A stretch of DNA of 55,154 bases from an uncultured Porphyromonadaceae bacterium (lineage in GTDB: Bacteria; Bacteroidota; Bacteroidia; Bacteroidales; Muribaculaceae), in contig CAMWMR010000018.1 in NCBI GenBank assembly GCA_947175425.1, positions 1 to 55,154 of the forward strand, in the 5' to 3' direction. Positions 1 to 8,551 of the stretch are shown piece by piece (the stretch's first letter is position 1; the number at the start of each line of letters is the position of its first letter). The position numbers and the translations under genes were made by a program. The notes beneath the pieces were generated by a model. It did no database searches. It was not told the DNA's origin and was given only the letters and a program-made list of their open reading frames with translations.

Positions 1-54
1 ACTCTCGACCCACTGATTAAGAGTCAGTTGCTCTACCAACTGAGCTACGGAGTC
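1..54 (-). tRNA. tRNA-Lys (anticodon CTT), 3' part cut by window edge
   Basis: Read on the minus strand, the 5' end at base 54 starts GACTCCG (acceptor arm), followed by a D arm GCTC...GAGC, then an anticodon stem ACTGA/TCAGT closing a 7-base loop CTCTTAA. The middle three bases CTT pair with the lysine codon AAG. The T arm and the 3' half of the acceptor stem lie beyond base 1. The isoacceptor call rests on the loop alone but is clear. Confidence 0.93.
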
Positions 55-94
55 AACTTTTGCATCGCAACGGGTGTTTTGCCGAATTGCGGTG

Positions 95-126
95 CAAAGT
101 TACGCAGTTATTTTTTTCTATGCAAA
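95..126 (-). promoter_or_regulatory. Bacteroidota promoter of tRNA-Lys
   Basis: On the minus strand TTTG (bases 126-123) is followed after exactly 20 bases by TAACTTTG (102-95), a full match to the Bacteroidota -33/-7 pattern. Transcription would start near base 90, leaving a leader of about 36 bases before the mature tRNA end at 54. Confidence 0.75.
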
Positions 127-201
127 TTTTTTGAAAGTTTTTTTGCATATTTTTTTCGGAGCTTGCCGTAAAATGAGTTCAACAGCACTCCGAGATTTGT
201 A

Positions 202-1056
202 TCAGCATGCTTTAAAACTTAGGTCGAGACCTTTTACGGAGTGCGTGAGAGCGCCTACAGAAATAAAGTCCACGCCTGCCTCGCCGTAGTTGCGAAGGGT
301 GTCGAAGGTTATGCCGCCGCTCGATTCTATTTCAATGTCGGGAGCTTGTGCACGTATAAGAGCTACGGCTTTTGCTGTGCGTTCGGGGGTGAAGTTGTCG
401 AGCATTATACGGTCGACTCCGGCGTCGATTGCCTGCTGAATTTCTTCTTCGTTTCGCACTTCCTGTTCTATTCGCAGATTTTTATTATTCTGCTTGCAGT
501 ATTCTTTGGCACGTGCAACGGCCTGGGGTATACCTCCTGCAAAGTCTACGTGGTTGTCTTTGATGAGAATCATGTCGAAGAGGCCTATGCGATGGTTGTA
601 CCCTCCTCCTATTTTAACTGCTTCTTTTTCGAGTATACGCATTCCGGGTGTGGTTTTGCGAGTATCCAGGACTTTGCAGTTGAGGCCTTCGAGCTGTTTT
701 TGATAACGTGCGGTTGTTGTGGCGATACCGCTCATGCGCTGCATTATGTTTAGCATGAGGCGCTCGGTTTGCAGCAATGAGCGCACGGGGCCTTCTACAA
801 CAAATGCGATGTCGCCGGGTTTTACATGGGCGCCGTCGTTTATCATCACTGTCATTTTCAGTGTGGGGTCGAATTTGGCAAATACCATTTTTGCTATTTC
901 AACACCTGCGAGTACTCCTTCTTCTTTAACAAGGAGGTGCTGGCGTCCCATTGCGTCGGCCGGAATTGTGCTGAGTGTGGTGTGGTCGCCGTCGCCGATA
1001 TCTTCGGCAAATGAAAGCTCGAGGAGCTTGTCTATTAATTGTTCTTTGGTTGTCAT
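202..1056 (-). CDS. nadC: nicotinate-nucleotide diphosphorylase (carboxylating)
   Basis: Quinolinate phosphoribosyltransferase: it converts quinolinate and PRPP to nicotinate mononucleotide, CO2 and pyrophosphate in de novo NAD synthesis, in the cytoplasm. The 284-residue product carries FAEDIGDGDHT near the N-terminus, the QRMSGIAT segment, the active-site LDTRKTTPGMR and the C-terminal SSGGI and ISVGALTHS phosphate-binding segments. The start at 1056 (MTTKEQLID) is preferred: the reading frame stays open upstream, but that stretch contains the likely promoter, and 284 residues is the usual length. No other NAD genes are adjacent. It is transcribed away from rlmH. Confidence 0.95.
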   Translation of the reverse strand: MTTKEQLIDKLLELSFAEDIGDGDHTTLSTIPADAMGRQHLLVKEEGVLAGVEIAKMVFAKFDPTLKMTVMINDGAHVKPGDIAFVVEGPVRSLLQTERLMLNIMQRMSGIATTTARYQKQLEGLNCKVLDTRKTTPGMRILEKEAVKIGGGYNHRIGLFDMILIKDNHVDFAGGIPQAVARAKEYCKQNNKNLRIEQEVRNEEEIQQAIDAGVDRIMLDNFTPERTAKAVALIRAQAPDIEIESSGGITFDTLRNYGEAGVDFISVGALTHSVKGLDLSFKAC

Positions 1057-1079
1057 AAACGGAATATTTTTTAGGGTTA

Positions 1080-1087
1080 CAAATTTA
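1080..1087 (-). promoter_or_regulatory. -7 element upstream of nadC
   Basis: TAAATTTG on the minus strand fits TAnnTTTG and lies 23 bases upstream of the preferred nadC start, giving a leader of about 20 bases. No good TTTG is seen at the expected distance, so the assignment is moderate. Confidence 0.5.
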
Positions 1088-1169
1088 AGGCTTTTTTGTG
1101 GAATTCCGGCCATTGCCAAAATAAAAACAGCAGGATTTGGCAGCAGGAGGCATTTAGAAGTATTTTTTG

Positions 1170-1177
1170 TAATTTTG
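1170..1177 (+). promoter_or_regulatory. -7 element of rlmH, nearly leaderless
   Basis: TAATTTTG ends only four bases before the rlmH ATG at 1182. With the usual spacing, transcription would begin at or within a base or two of the start codon. Confidence 0.55.
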
Positions 1178-1181
1178 CGGG

Positions 1182-1655
1182 ATGAAAATTAAACTTATAT
1201 GTATAGGAACTGTCCGCGACAAGGAAATTGGCAAGGCTATTGACAATTATGCCGGGCGTATCCCCCATTATTGGCCGTTCGGTATTTCAAATCTCAGCGA
1301 TGTACGAGCAGGGAAATCTTTGGATGCAAGCCGTCAGAAAGAAATGGAAGGCATGAAAATTCTGTCGGAAATAGGAGCCGGCGATTTTGTGGTTCTTCTC
1401 GACGAGCGCGGTAAAGAGTTTACTTCCAGAGAATTCTCGGAGTTTATCGAAAAGAAAGCCATTCAGCTTCCCCGCAATCTTATTTTTGTTGTAGGGGGGC
1501 CTTACGGTTTTTCTCAGGAAGTTTATTCCCGTGCCGACATGCTTGTATCGCTGTCGAAAATGACCTTCCCTCACGAGTTGGTACGACTCTTCTTTGTCGA
1601 GCAACTATATCGGGCAGGTACTATTTTAAAAGGTGAGCCATACCATCACGATTGA
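1182..1655 (+). CDS. rlmH: 23S rRNA (pseudouridine1915-N3)-methyltransferase RlmH
   Basis: SPOUT-class methyltransferase that methylates N3 of pseudouridine 1915 in helix 69 of 23S rRNA on assembled ribosomes, using S-adenosylmethionine. At 157 residues it is the standard family length. It has the N-terminal beta strand MKIKLICIGTV, the cofactor-binding knot segment with FVVGGPYGFS (about residues 103-112) and the family-specific tail with SKMTFPHELVRLFF and KGEPYHHD at the very end. It stands alone, divergent from nadC, with its promoter nearly touching the start codon. Confidence 0.97.
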   Translation: MKIKLICIGTVRDKEIGKAIDNYAGRIPHYWPFGISNLSDVRAGKSLDASRQKEMEGMKILSEIGAGDFVVLLDERGKEFTSREFSEFIEKKAIQLPRNLIFVVGGPYGFSQEVYSRADMLVSLSKMTFPHELVRLFFVEQLYRAGTILKGEPYHHD

Positions 1656-1729
1656 GTCGAATAATATTCAATTTTTGTATATAATTATTAAAAAACATTT
1701 AATTATTTTCCAATTCGGCACAATTGCAT

Positions 1730-1737
1730 TACTTTTG
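1730..1737 (+). promoter_or_regulatory. -7 element of the amidase-like gene
   Basis: TACTTTTG matches TAnnTTTG. A TTTT run about 20 bases upstream (near 1706) may serve as a weak -33 element. The predicted leader to the ATG at 1786 is about 45 bases. The rest of 1656-1785 is AT-rich and shows no gene. Confidence 0.6.
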
Positions 1738-1785
1738 TAGGAAAGGTGTGCACCACTTGCGCACTTAGATTCTAAAACCTTGAAT

Positions 1786-4752
1786 ATGAAAAAACTGAGT
1801 GCAATTCTAACAAGTATGGCGTTTGCATGTGTTTCGGCAGTTCCTGCTATTGGAGCCGAATCAAGTGCCTATGCTGCTTTGGATAAAGCCTTTGAAGCTT
1901 ATTATCCGGGGACAAGCGGCTTTGCCAGAGTCAAAGTCGACAGTCTTGATGTGGATACACGCCACCGCACCGTTACTGTTTTTGCAAATATAAGCGCGAC
2001 CTATCTGCCACTTACGCCTGAAAAAGTTTCGGCTTTAAAAAACGATTGCCGAGAGGCGTTGGGCAGTGAGTACGCCAAATACAAAGTGGAAATTGTTTCC
2101 AACGGCCGGACTTTGGATAAACTGGCCTTGCTGGCTCCCAAAAAGAACATAGCCCCAAAAGAAAAAGTTCCTTTTATTGTCAGCAAGGACAAGGCCTCGG
2201 CTCAGAAAGGCCTCGATGGTGCTAACATAGCACTGTGGCAAAGCCACGGGTGGTACTTCGAGCCCAAGCTCAACCGCTGGGAATGGCAGCGTGCACGCGT
2301 TATGCAAACCGTAGAAGACCTTTACACCCAAAGCTACGTTATGCCTTTCCTCATGCCCATGCTTGAAAATGCGGGGGCATATGTAATGAGTCCGCGCGAA
2401 CGCGATACCAATCTTGTTGAAATTATTATTGACAACGACGCATCGGCACATACAAAAGGAACATTCCTTGCATCAGGCCAATGGAATACTTCGGCAGTTC
2501 CCGGCTTTGCATATAAATCGGCCGAACTGCACAATGGCGATAATCCATTCCGCGCCGGTACTGCCGTAAAGACAAGCACAAGCGGAAAAGCAAGCGCCAC
2601 AGGCTCTGCCGAATGGAAAGCCGCGATTCCAAAAGATGACCGTTATGCCGTTTACGTAAGCTATGTGAGCGAGCCTAACAGCTCGGAAGCGGCACATTAC
2701 CGCATTCATGCCGCCGACGGTGAACACGATTTCACCGTAAACCAAAAAATGGGTGGCGGAACATGGATTTATCTGGGACATTTTCCTCTTGCGGCTTCTT
2801 CCGAGGCAAAAACAATTGTGGAACTTCTCAACGACGGCAAAGCCAAACGCACCATTAGCGCCGATGCCGTTAAAATAGGCGGAGGTTATGGAAATGTTGC
2901 CCGTATTGTAAAAGAGCCTCTCGACAATATCGATTACGAATATGTAACGAGCGGTTATCCCCGCTTTACCGAGGGTGCACGTTATTTCCTGCAATGGGCC
3001 GGAGCTCCCGACAGTGTGTACACTCCCACCGACAATGTGAACGATTATAACGACGACTACCGTTCACGTGCTCTTTGGGTTAACTGGCTGGCCGGCGGCT
3101 CGTCGATGCTTCCTAAGCAGAAAGGCCTCAATATTCCTGTTGACCTGAGCTTTGCATTCCACAGCGATGCCGGAACCACACGCAACGACTCTATTATAGG
3201 AACTTTGGGTATTTACTGCACTGCAGGCGATATTCTTGGCAACGGCAGCGACCGCATGGCATCGCGCGACCTTACCGATATGGTTCTTACAGAGATTGTC
3301 GACGGAGCCCGTCGAAACTTCGAGCCTAACTGGACACGCCGCGGCATGTGGGATAAATCGTACTACGAAGCCCGCGTACCTCAGGTTCCAAGTATGCTCC
3401 TTGAGCTGCTTTCGCACCAGAATTTTGCCGATATGAGCTATGGACTCGACCCGGCGTTCCGTTTCACTGTTTCGCGCGCTATATATAAAGGTATGCTCAA
3501 ATATATTGCAGCCCGCGACGGTCGCGACTATGTTGTACAGCCTTTGCCCGTAAAAGCATTTGCAATTACAAAAAGCGACGAGAACACCTACACACTCTCC
3601 TGGCAGGAACGCAAAGACGAAGCCGAACCTACCGCAACTCCTACCTATTATATAATAGAGGAACGTATCGACGACGAGGTATTCCGTCCGTTTGCCAAAA
3701 CTACCGAGACTAACTATACCGTAAAAATTTCCGACAACGATATTCATTCGTTCCGAATTATCGCCGCAAATGCCGGCGGCACGGCCTTCCCTTCGGAAAT
3801 TCTTGCGATGTGCAACATGCCCGGCGAACCTGTGACTATTGTGAACGGCTTCACCCGCGTAAGCGCTCCCGACCGTTTTGACAGCGGCGACATTGCCGGA
3901 TTCTACGATACCCGCGACCACGGAGTTCCCTGGGGCAACGATATTTCCTTTATCGGAAGCCAGTTTGAATTCCGCCGCGACATACCGTGGATGGACGATG
4001 ACGCTGCCGGATTCGGTGCCTCGCGAGCCGACTACGAGGACAAAGTAATTGCGGGCAACACCTTCGATTATGTATACCGCCACGGCGCCGCCATTGCAGC
4101 GGCAGGACATCCGTTTGTGTCCAGCAGCGTGGAAGCTTTTGCACAGGCTACCGACAAACCCGCGCTTGTCGACCTCATACTTGGCAAGCAAAAAGAAATA
4201 AAACGCGGTCGCGGTGCCTACGGCACTAACTTCAAGGCGTTCCCCGCCGAACTGCAGCAACGCCTCACAAGCCTTGCAGGAAACGGCTGCTCCATGTTTA
4301 TTAGCGGAGCGTATGTAGCCTCCGACATATGGGACAACCCCTGCACTACCGACAGCATTGCCGAAATTGACAAAGCTTTTGCCCGCGACATCCTCGGATT
4401 CAACTGGCGTGTTGACCAGGCCTCTGTTACAGGCGAAGCCTACCAGGTGGCTACCCGTTTCAAGGATTTCGGCAAAGGAGAGTATCAATTCTCCAACACT
4501 CTCAACGACGAATGCTATGTAGTTGAATCACCCGATTCATTCTATCCGGCCCACAGCGACAAAGGCTGCACCTTTATGCGCTACAAGGAGAACAACCTCA
4601 TTGCAGGCACAGCCTACGATGCAGGCAACTACCGCACTGTGGTTATTGGCTTCCCCTTCGAGACTATCAAAGACCGCAGCGAACGCAATCACCTCATGAA
4701 ACAGGTGCTTGATTTCCTTACCGACCCGGCTCCATTACGCAAACAAAAATAA
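1786..4752 (+). CDS. secreted amidase-like protein with golvesin-type insert ('xanthan lyase' family)
   Basis: Secreted protein of 988 residues. A signal peptide (MKKLSAILTSMAFACVSAVPAIGA) supports the ATG at 1786 rather than a TTG two codons upstream. The fold looks like a zinc-dependent N-acetylmuramoyl-L-alanine amidase (Amidase_3 type): a candidate first ligand H154 in WQSHGW, an acidic residue E177, and a candidate third ligand H459 in FAFHSDAG. Between E177 and H459 lies an inserted all-beta domain (about 225-370) resembling the golvesin C-terminal domain. A fibronectin type III-like segment follows (about 600-680), then a C-terminal region (about 690-985) that I do not recognise. Relatives are often labelled xanthan lyase, which I doubt. 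Peptidoglycan amidase activity is inferred from the ligand pattern and the nearby wall genes. Confidence 0.7.
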   Translation: MKKLSAILTSMAFACVSAVPAIGAESSAYAALDKAFEAYYPGTSGFARVKVDSLDVDTRHRTVTVFANISATYLPLTPEKVSALKNDCREALGSEYAKYKVEIVSNGRTLDKLALLAPKKNIAPKEKVPFIVSKDKASAQKGLDGANIALWQSHGWYFEPKLNRWEWQRARVMQTVEDLYTQSYVMPFLMPMLENAGAYVMSPRERDTNLVEIIIDNDASAHTKGTFLASGQWNTSAVPGFAYKSAELHNGDNPFRAGTAVKTSTSGKASATGSAEWKAAIPKDDRYAVYVSYVSEPNSSEAAHYRIHAADGEHDFTVNQKMGGGTWIYLGHFPLAASSEAKTIVELLNDGKAKRTISADAVKIGGGYGNVARIVKEPLDNIDYEYVTSGYPRFTEGARYFLQWAGAPDSVYTPTDNVNDYNDDYRSRALWVNWLAGGSSMLPKQKGLNIPVDLSFAFHSDAGTTRNDSIIGTLGIYCTAGDILGNGSDRMASRDLTDMVLTEIVDGARRNFEPNWTRRGMWDKSYYEARVPQVPSMLLELLSHQNFADMSYGLDPAFRFTVSRAIYKGMLKYIAARDGRDYVVQPLPVKAFAITKSDENTYTLSWQERKDEAEPTATPTYYIIEERIDDEVFRPFAKTTETNYTVKISDNDIHSFRIIAANAGGTAFPSEILAMCNMPGEPVTIVNGFTRVSAPDRFDSGDIAGFYDTRDHGVPWGNDISFIGSQFEFRRDIPWMDDDAAGFGASRADYEDKVIAGNTFDYVYRHGAAIAAAGHPFVSSSVEAFAQATDKPALVDLILGKQKEIKRGRGAYGTNFKAFPAELQQRLTSLAGNGCSMFISGAYVASDIWDNPCTTDSIAEIDKAFARDILGFNWRVDQASVTGEAYQVATRFKDFGKGEYQFSNTLNDECYVVESPDSFYPAHSDKGCTFMRYKENNLIAGTAYDAGNYRTVVIGFPFETIKDRSERNHLMKQVLDFLTDPAPLRKQK

Positions 4753-4795
4753 AAACAATATAAACAATCATATTCACCCCATTTAAAAAACGGCC

Positions 4796-6265
4796 ATGAA
4801 AACAACTATTCATTGCTTTCTTCCCTTTATTGACGAAGCTCAGGTAAAGGCTACCGTCGAGGCTCTTAAAGCGAGTGCTCTTGTAAGTAAAATCACACTT
4901 CTTGCAACTGCCGACGATGCTACCCCCTGCCTTGGTTGCGACCTCATCCACATCGACGCACTGACTTCGTCGGAAACTATGCGCAAAATCGCCGAAGCCG
5001 CCGACAGCGAGTACATTCTGCTCTACACCAAGCAGAACACCCTCGTGCCCGGATACTTCGCACTTGACCGTTTTGCAAAAATCGCAGCCGACTCCAAAGC
5101 CGGCATGGTTTACTCCGACTACTACACCGTTGTAGAAGGCAAAAAGAGCAACGCCCCGGTTATCGACTACCAGTTCGGCTCGCTCCGCGATGACTTCAAC
5201 TTCGGTTCCGTACTGTTCTTCAATACAATCGACTTCAAAAAAGCAGCTGCCGGCATCGATGCCAAATACACAGCAGCAGGCCTCTACGACCTTCGTCTGC
5301 GTATAAGCCGCATCGCTCCCATTGTACACATCAACGAATACCTCTACAGCGATGTTACCGTCGACAACCGCAAGAGCGGCGAAAAGATTTTCGATTATGT
5401 AGACCCCAAGAACCGTGGCGTACAAATCGAAATGGAACAGGCCTGCACCGCACACCTCAAGGCTATCGGCGGATACCTCGAACCCGTATTCGACAAAATC
5501 GAATTCAACCGTGGCGAATTCAAAAACGAGGCTTCCGTTATTATTCCCGTGCGTAACCGCGTGCGCACAATCCGCGACGCCATCCGCAGCGTGCTTTCTC
5601 AGAAGACCGATTTCCCCTTCAACCTCATTATCATCGACAATCATTCCACCGACGGCACTTCCGAAGCCATCGAGGAATTCAACTCCGACCCCCGCGTAAT
5701 ACACATTATCCCCGAACGCGATGACCTTGGCATCGGTGGCTGCTGGAACGTTGGCGCCAACCATCCCGAAGCCGGTAAATTCTGCGTGCAGCTTGACTCC
5801 GACGACGTTTACGCCGACGAGAACACTCTCACCAAAATGGTCAAAGCTTTCTACGACAACAACTCCGCAATGGTTGTGGGAACCTACATGCTCACCGACA
5901 TCGACATGAACATGATTCCCCCGGGCGTAATCGACCACAAGGAATGGACACCCGAAAACGGCCGTAACAACGCTCTCCGCATCAACGGTCTGGGCGCTCC
6001 CCGTGCGTTCTACACACCCATGCTCCGCGAAATCCACGTTCCCAACACTTCCTATGGCGAGGACTACGCTCTCGGACTGGCCTTCTCCCGTCACCACCAG
6101 ATTGGCCGCGTCTACGACGTTGTTTACCTCTGCCGTCGTTGGGAGGATAACTCCGATGCAGCTCTTGACATCAACAAGATGAACGCCAACAACCTCTACA
6201 AGGACCGCATCCGCACCTGGGAACTCGAGGCACGTGTTGCAATGAACAAAGCAAAGCAGCAATGA
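4796..6265 (+). CDS. glycosyltransferase family 2 with two GT-A-like halves
   Basis: Cytoplasmic glycosyltransferase of 489 residues. The C-terminal half (from about residue 244) is a standard GT-A domain: SVIIPVRNR strand, [11 protein letters not shown] nucleotide-binding segment, and a DSDD metal site starting at D334. The N-terminal half (1-240) looks like a second, degenerate GT-A domain: it keeps a YILLYTKQ-like strand and a MVYSDYY segment but lacks a clear DXD. Donor and acceptor cannot be read. Its stop overlaps the next start by four bases (ATGA), so it is translationally coupled to the DUF4922 gene, which may act on the same nucleotide-sugar chemistry. Confidence 0.82.
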   Translation: MKTTIHCFLPFIDEAQVKATVEALKASALVSKITLLATADDATPCLGCDLIHIDALTSSETMRKIAEAADSEYILLYTKQNTLVPGYFALDRFAKIAADSKAGMVYSDYYTVVEGKKSNAPVIDYQFGSLRDDFNFGSVLFFNTIDFKKAAAGIDAKYTAAGLYDLRLRISRIAPIVHINEYLYSDVTVDNRKSGEKIFDYVDPKNRGVQIEMEQACTAHLKAIGGYLEPVFDKIEFNRGEFKNEASVIIPVRNRVRTIRDAIRSVLSQKTDFPFNLIIIDNHSTDGTSEAIEEFNSDPRVIHIIPERDDLGIGGCWNVGANHPEAGKFCVQLDSDDVYADENTLTKMVKAFYDNNSAMVVGTYMLTDIDMNMIPPGVIDHKEWTPENGRNNALRINGLGAPRAFYTPMLREIHVPNTSYGEDYALGLAFSRHHQIGRVYDVVYLCRRWEDNSDAALDINKMNANNLYKDRIRTWELEARVAMNKAKQQ

Positions 6266-7191
6266 CCGACAGCACTCAGATAAACAACTTTATTGCCGAA
6301 CAAATTGCCGAGTGGCCTATGGCCGCCGGCAATTTCGCGGCCTTGGCAAACGTTGAGGTTAAAGAACTCGACGTGGACGGAATGAAAATTAAAGTGCAGT
6401 TCAACCCTGCACGAATGGTTTCGTCGTCGGCAAAAGTAGACGCGGCTTCTCTTAAAGCCCGCAAATGCTTTCTGTGTGCCGAAAACCGTCCCGATGTTCA
6501 GCGAGGCATTGAATGGGTCGACCGTTATACCATTCTTATCAACCCCTTCCCCATCTTCCCGCGCCACCTCACAATTCCCGATTCTTCGCACACCGACCAG
6601 CTCATCGACGGACGTATCGCCGATATGATGCGTCTGGCAGCAGAACTGGATGAATACACCGTTTTCTACAACGGCCCCAAATGTGGCGCTTCCGCTCCCG
6701 ACCACATGCACTTCCAGGCCGGCAACTCCGATTTCCTCACCATTGCCGAAAACCTTGAAGGAGCCGACATGAAAGTGATTGCCGAAGAAGGTGACAACCG
6801 CCTTGCACTTGTCGACGGAATGCCAATGAAAGTATTCGTAATCGATGCAGGCAATCCCGAGGAAGGTCAAAAACTCTTCAATCGTCTTTACGCGGCAATG
6901 CCAGTTCCCGAAGGCGAAAAAGAGCCTATGATGAACCTGCTGTGCTACACAACTCCCGCCGGAGTACGTCTGGTAGTGATTCCGCGCAAAAAACACCGTC
7001 CCTCGTTCTACGGAACCGAAGGCGACGACTGCATGCTCATCAGCCCCGCATCCGTTGATATGGGAGGCGTTTTCATTACACCGCGCCCGCAGGACTTCGA
7101 GAAGCTCGACAGCGCCATTATCAAACGCATATTTGACGAATTGTGCCTCAACCAAGAGGAAGTAGAAGAAATTGCTCAAAAAATCCTATAA
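6262..7191 (+). CDS. DUF4922 protein, HIT/GalT-superfamily phosphorylase-like
   Basis: 309 residues of the DUF4922 type. The HIT/GalT superfamily signature HxHxQ is visible as H148-M-H150-F-Q152 within PDHMHFQAG. This is the same arrangement as in GDP-hexose phosphorylases (VTC2 type) and ATP adenylyltransferases, where the central histidine forms a nucleotidylated intermediate. A CFLC pair near residue 72 may bind metal, as in GalT. The likely reaction is phosphorolysis or transfer of a nucleotide from a sugar nucleotide or dinucleotide; the substrate is unknown. It overlaps the preceding glycosyltransferase by four bases and is followed eight bases later by the SpoIID gene. Confidence 0.72.
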   Translation: MTDSTQINNFIAEQIAEWPMAAGNFAALANVEVKELDVDGMKIKVQFNPARMVSSSAKVDAASLKARKCFLCAENRPDVQRGIEWVDRYTILINPFPIFPRHLTIPDSSHTDQLIDGRIADMMRLAAELDEYTVFYNGPKCGASAPDHMHFQAGNSDFLTIAENLEGADMKVIAEEGDNRLALVDGMPMKVFVIDAGNPEEGQKLFNRLYAAMPVPEGEKEPMMNLLCYTTPAGVRLVVIPRKKHRPSFYGTEGDDCMLISPASVDMGGVFITPRPQDFEKLDSAIIKRIFDELCLNQEEVEEIAQKIL

Positions 7192-7199
7192 ACCCTGAA

Positions 7200-8531
7200 A
7201 TGGACAAGCAACCCGATATACAAGTAGGCATAGTGAGTGCTTCCGAGCTCAGGCTGGACCTCCTGCAAGAATACCACAACCAACAAACCGAGAGCAGTGT
7301 TCGCGGCCCTCAGACTTTTGCTTACGCCCCCGGCGGAAAAGTGGAGTGGCAAGGCAAACTCTACGACTCCCTGTTCTTTGCCCCGGGCGAACATAATGCC
7401 GCTTTCGAAGTAGCCGATGTCGTTATCGGCGTTAACTTCCATTGGGAACGCCGCGAAACACAGCGTTTCAAAGGCTCGTTCCGTATTATTGTGGAAGGCG
7501 ACCGTCTTACACTCGTTAACGTTCTTCCGGTAGAAGACTACCTGATGAGTGTTATTTCATCTGAAATGAGCGCCACTGCCAACGAGGAATTCCTCAAAGC
7601 TCATGCCGTGATTTCCCGTAGCTGGTTGCTTGCCCAAATCGACAAAAACAAAAAATTGTGCAGTAAGGAAAAAGAGCAATTCTGCTCCTGCACAAAAACC
7701 GAAACCGAGCTGGTTAAATGGTACGACCGCGAAGACCACGTAAACTTCGACGTATGTGCCGACGACCATTGCCAGCGCTACCAAGGTATTACCCGCCAAA
7801 GCACTCCAACTGTTGAAAAAGCAGTGGATGCTACCCGTGGGCTCGTACTTACCGATAACGACGGCAACCTTTGCGATGCACGGTTCTCCAAATGCTGCGG
7901 AGGCGTATTCGAACAGTTCGAAAACTGCTGGGAACCCGTTCATTTCCATTATCTGGAAGCTTTGCGCGACGGTGCCGATGAAAAGAACTTCCCCGACCTC
8001 ACTGTAGAAGAAAACGCCCGCGAATGGATTTTAGGACGTCCGGAAGCCTACTGCAACACTTCCGATGCCGAAATTCTCGGACAGGTTCTTAACAACTACG
8101 ACCAGGAAACCAGTGATTTCTACCGTTGGACAGTGCGTTATTCACAAGCCGAACTTGCAAACCTTATAAAAGAACGTTCGGGAATAGACTTCGGTGCCAT
8201 CAAAGCTCTTGAACCTGTGGAACGCGGAACCTCGGGACGACTCGTTAAATTACGCATTGTCGGTTCCGAAAAGACAATGACAATAGGCAAAGAACTTGAA
8301 ATCCGCCGCACGCTATCCACATCGCACCTCTACAGCTCGGCCTTCATAGTGGAAACCGAAGGAACCGATGCCAACGGACTTCCCGAAACATTTGTTCTCC
8401 ACGGTGCCGGCTGGGGACACGGTGTAGGCCTGTGCCAGATTGGCGCCGCAGTAATGAGCGCACAAGGCAAGACTTTCAGTGAAATCCTCGCCCACTACTT
8501 CCCCGGCTCCTCTCTTAAAACCTTATATTAA
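7200..8531 (+). CDS. SpoIID/LytB domain protein (glycan-strand hydrolase-like)
   Basis: 443 residues. The start at 7200 (MDKQPDI) follows the previous stop directly. SpoIID of Bacillus is a lytic transglycosylase that cuts glycan strands lacking stem peptides. Here the SpoIID core is clear: LPVEDYLMSVISSEMS followed by FLKAHAVISRSW (about 115-150), and the C-terminal GWGHGVGLCQIGA. A cysteine-rich insert (about 160-190, with CSC and a C...HC pair) interrupts the usual sequence. No signal peptide is apparent, which is odd for a wall enzyme. Its place upstream of AmpG and NamZ suggests a role in peptidoglycan turnover. Confidence 0.8.
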   Translation: MDKQPDIQVGIVSASELRLDLLQEYHNQQTESSVRGPQTFAYAPGGKVEWQGKLYDSLFFAPGEHNAAFEVADVVIGVNFHWERRETQRFKGSFRIIVEGDRLTLVNVLPVEDYLMSVISSEMSATANEEFLKAHAVISRSWLLAQIDKNKKLCSKEKEQFCSCTKTETELVKWYDREDHVNFDVCADDHCQRYQGITRQSTPTVEKAVDATRGLVLTDNDGNLCDARFSKCCGGVFEQFENCWEPVHFHYLEALRDGADEKNFPDLTVEENAREWILGRPEAYCNTSDAEILGQVLNNYDQETSDFYRWTVRYSQAELANLIKERSGIDFGAIKALEPVERGTSGRLVKLRIVGSEKTMTIGKELEIRRTLSTSHLYSSAFIVETEGTDANGLPETFVLHGAGWGHGVGLCQIGAAVMSAQGKTFSEILAHYFPGSSLKTLY

Positions 8532-8551
8532 TACGCAATTAAAAGCCTAAC

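Noticed and set aside
3064-4488. Long open frame on the minus strand opposite the amidase-like gene
   Set aside because: It is a shadow of the plus-strand codon bias; its translation has no domain or signal, and the plus-strand protein has clear motifs.
4718-6262. 514-codon open frame opposite the glycosyltransferase
   Set aside because: Low-complexity Val/Gly/Asp-rich translation mirrors the codon use of the real gene; no family resemblance.
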